64,000 nt of DNA from the NCBI RefSeq assembly GCF_900187125.1, contig NZ_LT906468.1, positions 2,170,001-2,234,000 of the forward strand, given 5' to 3'. The notes below the pieces were generated by a model. That model saw only the letters and a list, made by a program, of their open reading frames with translations. It was not told where the DNA came from and did no database searches. Source of the stretch: Sphingobacterium mizutaii. GTDB taxonomy: Bacteria > Bacteroidota > Bacteroidia > Sphingobacteriales > Sphingobacteriaceae. A program made the translations under genes and the position numbers. Position 1 is the stretch's first letter; every line of letters begins with the position of its first letter. Shown one piece after another: positions 59,701-64,000 of the stretch.

Positions 59701-59938
59701 AATTACCTTGTTCATCTGTTACCGTACCTGCATTTGGTTTTGACTTAGGGAACACGGTTACCCCCTGTAATGGTTCGCCTTGTTGATTACGTACAGTACC
59801 TTTTATTTCCTGTTGTTGGAATAGTGGGGCACGGAAGCTAACGGGGTGAGCATGAACAAACAGAGGAACCAATGGCATCGATAAGCCCAAAAGCAATAAA
59901 TACCGAATGTGCAAAGAGTGTAGATTTCTTTTTTTCAT
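56771..59938 (-). CDS. SusC/RagA family TonB-linked outer-membrane protein (PUL)
   Basis: A 1055-residue TonB-dependent transporter. ATG 59938 (MKKRNLHSLH) is preferred; the open frame is longer but adds no signal-like residues. A leader is followed by the CarboxypepD-reg domain (IKGTVRNQQGEPLQGVTVFPKS), the signature LEEVVVVGYGTQKKESLTGA, the plug with ISVLKDASAAIYGVRAANGVVVVTT, and a beta-barrel ending in VGLNLTF. With SusD, DUF3823, sulfatase and GH2 genes behind it, it forms a complete minus-strand PUL; it would import a sulfated oligosaccharide. Confidence 0.95.
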   Translation of the reverse strand: MKKRNLHSLHIRYLLLLGLSMPLVPLFVHAHPVSFRAPLFQQQEIKGTVRNQQGEPLQGVTVFPKSKPNAGTVTDEQGNFTVTVSSTNETIVFRNIGYVTQELQTSNNMTITLEASDDNLEEVVVVGYGTQKKESLTGAISTVTSKDIARSVAATTSGAMVGKIAGVNSRMPDGRPGASTSINIRNMGTPLYVIDGVQKDEGQFNNLDFNDIESISVLKDASAAIYGVRAANGVVVVTTKKGSRGDKNEFNINSYYGWQSMFRFPRPASASTYVKSYIQSDAILGIPNPQYTPDDLAKWEQGTEKGYRPWDWYDYILETSPQKYISGSVSGGSEKINYYLSAGHLDQQSIIRNYGGFKRTNVQLNLEANVSEKLKIGGNLNGRIEKRRQPGVPGGDDTWQALFAIYRNLPTARPYANDNPLYPARTAANTETNFAMLNYDLSGEFRDTWRVMQLNFNAEYKINDHLKLTGLMGYYLANRWMDNQEYTYKLYGYDEATDTYPVVFSMDNPWRERDIRMIEELSYQGTLNYNRTFGEHTIAGVFAAEAIQRDTPRFWAHDRPASNALSLMYFQTMDQFDDFGNDTQARAGFAGRINYDFAQKYLLELSARYDGSWKFPENNRWGLFPSVSAGWRISKENFWKDSNFGSKFTDLKVRASYGVLGDDNLDPWNYFAFGFMPGYTYKQGGSVINGNYVVGAQPRGLPVTTLSWIRANTFDVGIDFALLGGKLTGSIDYFNRKRTGLPASRYDVLLPTEVGFGLPYENLNSDIHRGMDGSIMWSSTLQDFRYNIGGNFTFARQIDGEQYKPRFGNAWDQYRGSILNRYAFLNWGYESLGQFQSWDEIRNYDVDNDGQGNTSLRPGDIKYNDVNGDKVINGLDQRPIGYRQGGLPYLNFAVNLGLGYKGFDLAADFTGASFASYRANWEGMLPFHDGGNNAAYYMENQWTLSDITDPNSELIPGKFPTLIRGNQNHSNYWHSDFWVMNVTYLKLRNLQVGYTLPSKMTERWGFRNIRIYSMMQNVFSIDNLGEMKIDPEITSESGIQYPTNRVINVGLNLTF

Positions 59939-60115
59939 TGGAAGATTGGTTAGTTTATAATTGATAATCAAATTTAAAGAGGGGGCATTTCATTAAATTG
60001 ACTATTTATCTCAATTTATAGCCAATTTGTATCAAAGCTTGTTACAAGTGCCATAATAGAGAAGGGAGATATTTCTTTTTCAGGAAAATTCTTATTTTGC
60101 TAATGGTAAACCTAT

Positions 60116-63100
60116 TTGATGAAAAACCTGCTGCTATTTACGGTCCTTATTATTTCTTTCCTTGGCAAAGCTTGGGGGCAGGTATTCAATTTTGACCATT
60201 TAAATATTACCGAAGGCCTATCTAATAATGCAGTGCTCTGCAGTACCCAAGATAAGAATGGTTTCCTCTGGTTTGGTACCAAGGATGGGCTGAATAGGTT
60301 CGATGGTTATACCTTCAAAAAATATTTCAGTGATATTGAGGCTAGGAATGGGCTAACCAGCAATTATATTACTTGTCTATTGGTAGACCAATACAACGTG
60401 CTGTGGGTTGGGACCGATAATGGCCTGTATAAATTTCATGCTAATTCGGAAACCTTCAAGATAGTCCCCGGGACTGAAATGAAGGAAATCATTGAGATGC
60501 AGCATGATGGAAAGGATAATTTATGGTTTCTCTCCAGTTACAAACTATTTAAACTGAATTCCAAAGCCTTGGAGCTTAAAGCTGAACCACTATTCCCTGA
60601 TACTTATGTGACTGCCTTGACTAAGAATTCCAAAAATGAGGTATGGGCTGCGAGTCATCAAGGTTTGTTGTCGGTTGATGGTAAAAACAGGATTGAATTC
60701 AAGGTCAATCAGGAGAAATCACTCAATGTTGAATCCATTGCCTTCGAAAATGACAATAAAATCTGGATCGGCACCCAACATAATGGTTTGATATCGCTCG
60801 ATATGAAATCAAAGAGATTTGATCTGGTCATTCCTTTTGTAAAGAATGGAACCCGGTTGTTTGTTCGCGATATCAAGAAAATCAATGAGAACGAATTGTG
60901 GATTGCCTCGGAGTCCGGATTGGTCGTAATAGATACCAGGAATAATGCTTGGCGGGTCTTTTGCCATGAGCGGGACAATCCTTGGTCTTTATCAGATAAT
61001 GCGGCATATAGCATTTTAAAAGACCATCAAGGTGGAATATGGATAGGAACCTATTTTGGGGGACTCAATTACTTTCATCATAAGCATAATTTATTTGAAA
61101 GGACATTTCCAATGGAGAATCCGAATTCAATCTCTGGAAATGCAGTCCGTGAAATAAGACAGGATAAAAATGGGAACCTGTGGATTGGAACGGAAGATAA
61201 TGGATTGAACTTCTGGGATAAGCGGAATGATACCTTCCTACATTTTTCTACCAAGAATGGTCTATCCCATAATAATATTCATGGACTGGAAATCGTTGGT
61301 GACAGTCTTTTGGTTGGCACTTTCAATAATGGTCTGGACATTATCAATATAAACAGCAAAAAGATCATCGCCCATTATACCCAAGAAAATACCCATTCCG
61401 AACTAGGTTCAAATTTCGTTATGAGTACTTATAAGACCAAAGATGGACGGGTTTTCTTTACGACTCCAAATGGCTTGTATCAGTTTTTTCCGGGGAAGGA
61501 TAGGTTTAAAGTGGTAGAAGCTGTTCCTGATTCTATTTTCTTTACCTCCATGTTGGAAGATAGGATGGGCCGGATTTGGCTCACTACTTGGCGTGATGGT
61601 GTTTATCTAATCGATCCTGATTTGAAAAACAGCCAAGTCTTTAAGCATGATTGGGATAACCAATCTAGCATCAATAGCAACCGGACCAATAGGATACAAC
61701 AGGATTCGGAAGGGAAAATATGGATAGCAACTGAGAACGGCTTAACGATATGTTCGGAAGACAATAAAATCGTCAAACGATTTACCAAATCGGATGGTCT
61801 ACCGAGTAATTTGATCCTGTCGATGCAAGAGGATTCAAATAATAACATGTGGTTATCCAGTACCAATGGTTTGATCAGTATTGATATCAATACTTATGTG
61901 TTAAGTGTTTATAATAAAGAGTTTGGCTTGTCAAACCTACAGTTTAACTATAATTCCATGTTCAAGGATCAAGAAGGAAATATGTACTTTGGATCCACCA
62001 ACGGCTTGATTAAATTTCACCCAGACTCCTTGTTGAGAGAAAGGAATAGCGAAACCAAGGTTCCTATCTATTTCACCTTTGCTAGGTCATCCAAAAGAAA
62101 TTTGGAAGTCAATTATGAATATGCTGAGAAATTTACCAAGCTGAGTTATGATAAGGTCATGCTTGATTATGATGAATCTACTATTCAAGTAGATTTTGCG
62201 GCCCTTAATTATGTAGATGCAGCTTCTACCTCTTATTTATATAAGCTGAAAGGATTTGACAATGATTGGGTAGTATCTAAGGAAAACAGAGCTTATTATA
62301 CGAAATTGCCTTCAGGGGAGTATACCTTATTGGTGAAGGCACTCGATAGCCAAGGAAGGATTATTTCGGATGAGATATCCATTCCAATCGAAGTGAACAA
62401 GCCTTTTTGGGCAAGTGGCTTAGCTTTTGCCGTTTATGCTATTATCCTGATCCTCATTGTATTTTTTGTTTACCAATATTTTGATAACCAAATCAAGGAA
62501 CGAAATCGTAGGCAATTGATGGAGATCAATGCAAACCGGGAAAGGAGATTGTATCAAGCTAAACTGGATTTCTTTACGCAGGTGGCCCATGATATCAAGA
62601 CACCATTGACCTTAATTAAGGGACCATTGGAAAAGTTGGTTGATAATAAAAACCTTGCTGAAGATAGAACGGATAGGCTATTGACGACCATGCAGAAGAA
62701 TACCGAAAAGCTGGTGCGTTTGACAAACAGCATTTTGGATTTCCGAAAGATTGAAACTGATGAAAAGCAGCTTAACCTGACAGTATGCAATATATCTGAG
62801 TTTATTGCCGAGTTTATTAATGATTATCAAGCCTCTTTTCAATTGGAGGGAATCGTATTGACCCAGCATATACAACAAGGTGTTAAAGGTAAAATAGATG
62901 AGGATATGATCAGTAAAATTGTCGAGAATCTTTTTTCCAATGCGCTTAAATATGCTGATAAAATGGTTGATGTTCAGTTGATCGATGATGATAAGTTGAA
63001 CTATTGGATATTGGAACTTAAAAATGATGGGCATGTCTTGAATAGAAGGGAGGTGGACTTATTGTTTAAGCCTTTCCATCGTTCCAACAAACATAGTCAA

Positions 63101-63229
63101 ATTGAAGGTTCGGGCTTAGGACTGGCTTTGGCACATTCATTTGCCTTGCTACATTCGGGTGACTTAAGGTATGTAGAGAATTCCGAAAATTTAAATATAT
63201 TCGTTCTCGCTATTCCCAAAAACCTATAA
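60116..63229 (+). CDS. HTCS-type sensor histidine kinase, two-component propeller type
   Basis: A 1037-residue sensor: signal peptide (residues 1-21), a fourteen-blade-type propeller (Reg_prop repeats such as GLWFGTKDGLNRFDGY-like units and IWIATENGL), a Y_Y_Y domain (about 660-750, SYLYKLKGFDNDW), one membrane helix (about 762-785) and a kinase core with His825 (QVAHDIKTPLTLI), N-box NLFSNALKYAD and GSGLGLAL. It matches hybrid two-component regulators of Bacteroidota, but the receiver and AraC domains are not fused; they are in the next gene, 4 bases downstream. It is divergent from the PUL and likely senses its glycan. Confidence 0.9.
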   Translation: MMKNLLLFTVLIISFLGKAWGQVFNFDHLNITEGLSNNAVLCSTQDKNGFLWFGTKDGLNRFDGYTFKKYFSDIEARNGLTSNYITCLLVDQYNVLWVGTDNGLYKFHANSETFKIVPGTEMKEIIEMQHDGKDNLWFLSSYKLFKLNSKALELKAEPLFPDTYVTALTKNSKNEVWAASHQGLLSVDGKNRIEFKVNQEKSLNVESIAFENDNKIWIGTQHNGLISLDMKSKRFDLVIPFVKNGTRLFVRDIKKINENELWIASESGLVVIDTRNNAWRVFCHERDNPWSLSDNAAYSILKDHQGGIWIGTYFGGLNYFHHKHNLFERTFPMENPNSISGNAVREIRQDKNGNLWIGTEDNGLNFWDKRNDTFLHFSTKNGLSHNNIHGLEIVGDSLLVGTFNNGLDIININSKKIIAHYTQENTHSELGSNFVMSTYKTKDGRVFFTTPNGLYQFFPGKDRFKVVEAVPDSIFFTSMLEDRMGRIWLTTWRDGVYLIDPDLKNSQVFKHDWDNQSSINSNRTNRIQQDSEGKIWIATENGLTICSEDNKIVKRFTKSDGLPSNLILSMQEDSNNNMWLSSTNGLISIDINTYVLSVYNKEFGLSNLQFNYNSMFKDQEGNMYFGSTNGLIKFHPDSLLRERNSETKVPIYFTFARSSKRNLEVNYEYAEKFTKLSYDKVMLDYDESTIQVDFAALNYVDAASTSYLYKLKGFDNDWVVSKENRAYYTKLPSGEYTLLVKALDSQGRIISDEISIPIEVNKPFWASGLAFAVYAIILILIVFFVYQYFDNQIKERNRRQLMEINANRERRLYQAKLDFFTQVAHDIKTPLTLIKGPLEKLVDNKNLAEDRTDRLLTTMQKNTEKLVRLTNSILDFRKIETDEKQLNLTVCNISEFIAEFINDYQASFQLEGIVLTQHIQQGVKGKIDEDMISKIVENLFSNALKYADKMVDVQLIDDDKLNYWILELKNDGHVLNRREVDLLFKPFHRSNKHSQIEGSGLGLALAHSFALLHSGDLRYVENSENLNIFVLAIPKNL

Positions 63230-63233
63230 GAAA

Positions 63234-64000
63234 ATGTCACACGAAATAGAGGTCCGTAAAATAATTCTATTGGTAGATGATCATCAAGAGATTTTAGATT
63301 TCTTGACAGATGATCTATGTGATGACTATGATATCGTGCAGGCGCATGATGGCTATCTGGCGTTGGAGGTATTGCAGAAACAACATATCGACCTAATCGT
63401 TTCTGATGTGATGATGCCTAAGATGGACGGTTTCGAGCTCTGCTCGCAGGTGAAGAAAAACCAGAACTATAAGCATATCCCTTTTATTCTTCTTACGGCT
63501 AAAAATAGCCTTCAAGCAAAGATTGAAGGTTTGGAACATGGGGCAGATGCTTATATTGAAAAACCTTTTTCACCTTCCTTCTTGCAGGCGCAGATTAGGA
63601 GTTTGTTAAAAAACAGGATGTTTGTGAAGGAACATTATGCGCAGCATCCTGAACCTGAGGATCTGTTGCTAGGGAATTCCATTGAAGAGGATTTCATGGA
63701 TAAATTACAGCAGCTCATCGTAGACCATATTGATGATACCTCCTTATGTGTGGAGTTTTTGGCGGATAAATTAAATATCAGTCGGCCAACTTTGTATAGA
63801 AAGATCAAGCAAACTTCCAATTTATCTCCGAATGAATTGATCAACAACCTGAGGCTCAAGAAAGCATCCCAATTACTGAACAGTGGTTCTTATAAGGTTT
63901 ATGAGATATCCAATATGGTAGGATTCAGTTCGAGCTCTCACTTTATCAGGAATTTCCAGAAACATTTTGGCTATAGTCCAAAAGAGTGGGAGGCCAGATT
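63234..64000 (+). CDS. Response regulator with AraC-type helix-turn-helix (partial at window end)
   Basis: The ATG at 63234 is 4 bases after the kinase stop. The first 125 residues form a receiver domain with acidic pocket LLVDDHQE and phospho-acceptor Asp58 (SDVMMPKMDGF) plus EKPF near residue 105. The region from about residue 165 onward is an AraC-type double helix-turn-helix (FLADKLNISRPTLYRKIKQ, ISNMVGFSSSSHFIRNFQKH). The chain is still open at the window edge. Together with the upstream kinase it is the split counterpart of a usual fused HTCS. Confidence 0.9.
   Translation, partial: MSHEIEVRKIILLVDDHQEILDFLTDDLCDDYDIVQAHDGYLALEVLQKQHIDLIVSDVMMPKMDGFELCSQVKKNQNYKHIPFILLTAKNSLQAKIEGLEHGADAYIEKPFSPSFLQAQIRSLLKNRMFVKEHYAQHPEPEDLLLGNSIEEDFMDKLQQLIVDHIDDTSLCVEFLADKLNISRPTLYRKIKQTSNLSPNELINNLRLKKASQLLNSGSYKVYEISNMVGFSSSSHFIRNFQKHFGYSPKEWEAR

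Overview
The window looks like chromosomal DNA of a Bacteroidota bacterium, most likely Sphingobacteriaceae (Sphingobacterium/Pedobacter type). Evidence seen directly: two SusC/SusD pairs, a DUF3823 lipoprotein and a hybrid-two-component-type regulator; lipoboxes of Bacteroidota style; low-GC DNA; start regions without strong Shine-Dalgarno sequences; and promoter-like sites of the TTTG-N19-TAnnTTTG type. I recognised no rRNA, tRNA, CRISPR array, transposase or phage gene.

Region 1 (1-13081). The C-terminal end of a beta-lactamase-like serine hydrolase is followed by about fifteen small minus-strand genes (301-8584). Most encode one stand-alone small-ligand domain: SRPBCC/AHSA1, VOC/PhnB, DUF1801, DUF1697, DUF6157, NTF2-like or RibD-C-like, plus an alpha/beta hydrolase. 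A divergent plus-strand set follows: SRPBCC, DUF1801-YdeI, aldo/keto reductase, a 3-hydroxyisobutyrate-dehydrogenase-like enzyme and an exported dienelactone hydrolase.

Region 2 (13082-22340). A repeat-rich spacer full of hairpins also hides a 58-residue two-helix membrane protein. It precedes a susC-susD pair with a credible promoter and terminator, and a Tat-exported phosphocholine-type phospholipase C.

Region 3 (22300-37919). Ion homeostasis: a universal stress protein, a Ca2+-ATPase-like P-type pump, a thermonuclease, and a complete Kdp potassium-uptake locus. The Kdp locus differs from the enterobacterial type. An NtrC-type activator sits upstream, then two tandem [soluble protein + KdpF-like micropeptide] modules, kdpA, kdpB, kdpC, an outer-membrane porin, a shortened KdpD (KdpD domain + Usp only) and a separate HAMP/PAS histidine kinase. 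The two modules are the most interesting feature of the window.

Region 4 (37920-50912). A short exported-peptide-like gene with a large fimbrillin-like lipoprotein, an outer-membrane barrel, a thioredoxin-fold lipoprotein, then a second repeat-rich spacer. That spacer carries an inverted copy of the 13.1-kb repeat; the 38-bp palindromes of the two copies differ by a compensatory base-pair change. After it come a small lipoprotein, a Fsr-like MFS exporter, a methyltransferase, a DUF4230 protein, a TPM-domain protein, two membrane proteins and a bacterial eRF1-like protein.

Region 5 (50913-64000). A polysaccharide utilisation locus on the minus strand (susC, susD, DUF3823 lipoprotein, sulfatase, GH2 glycosidase). 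Its divergent regulator is split into a propeller-type sensor kinase and a separate response regulator with an AraC helix-turn-helix, which runs off the window end. The locus is predicted to import and degrade a sulfated glycan.
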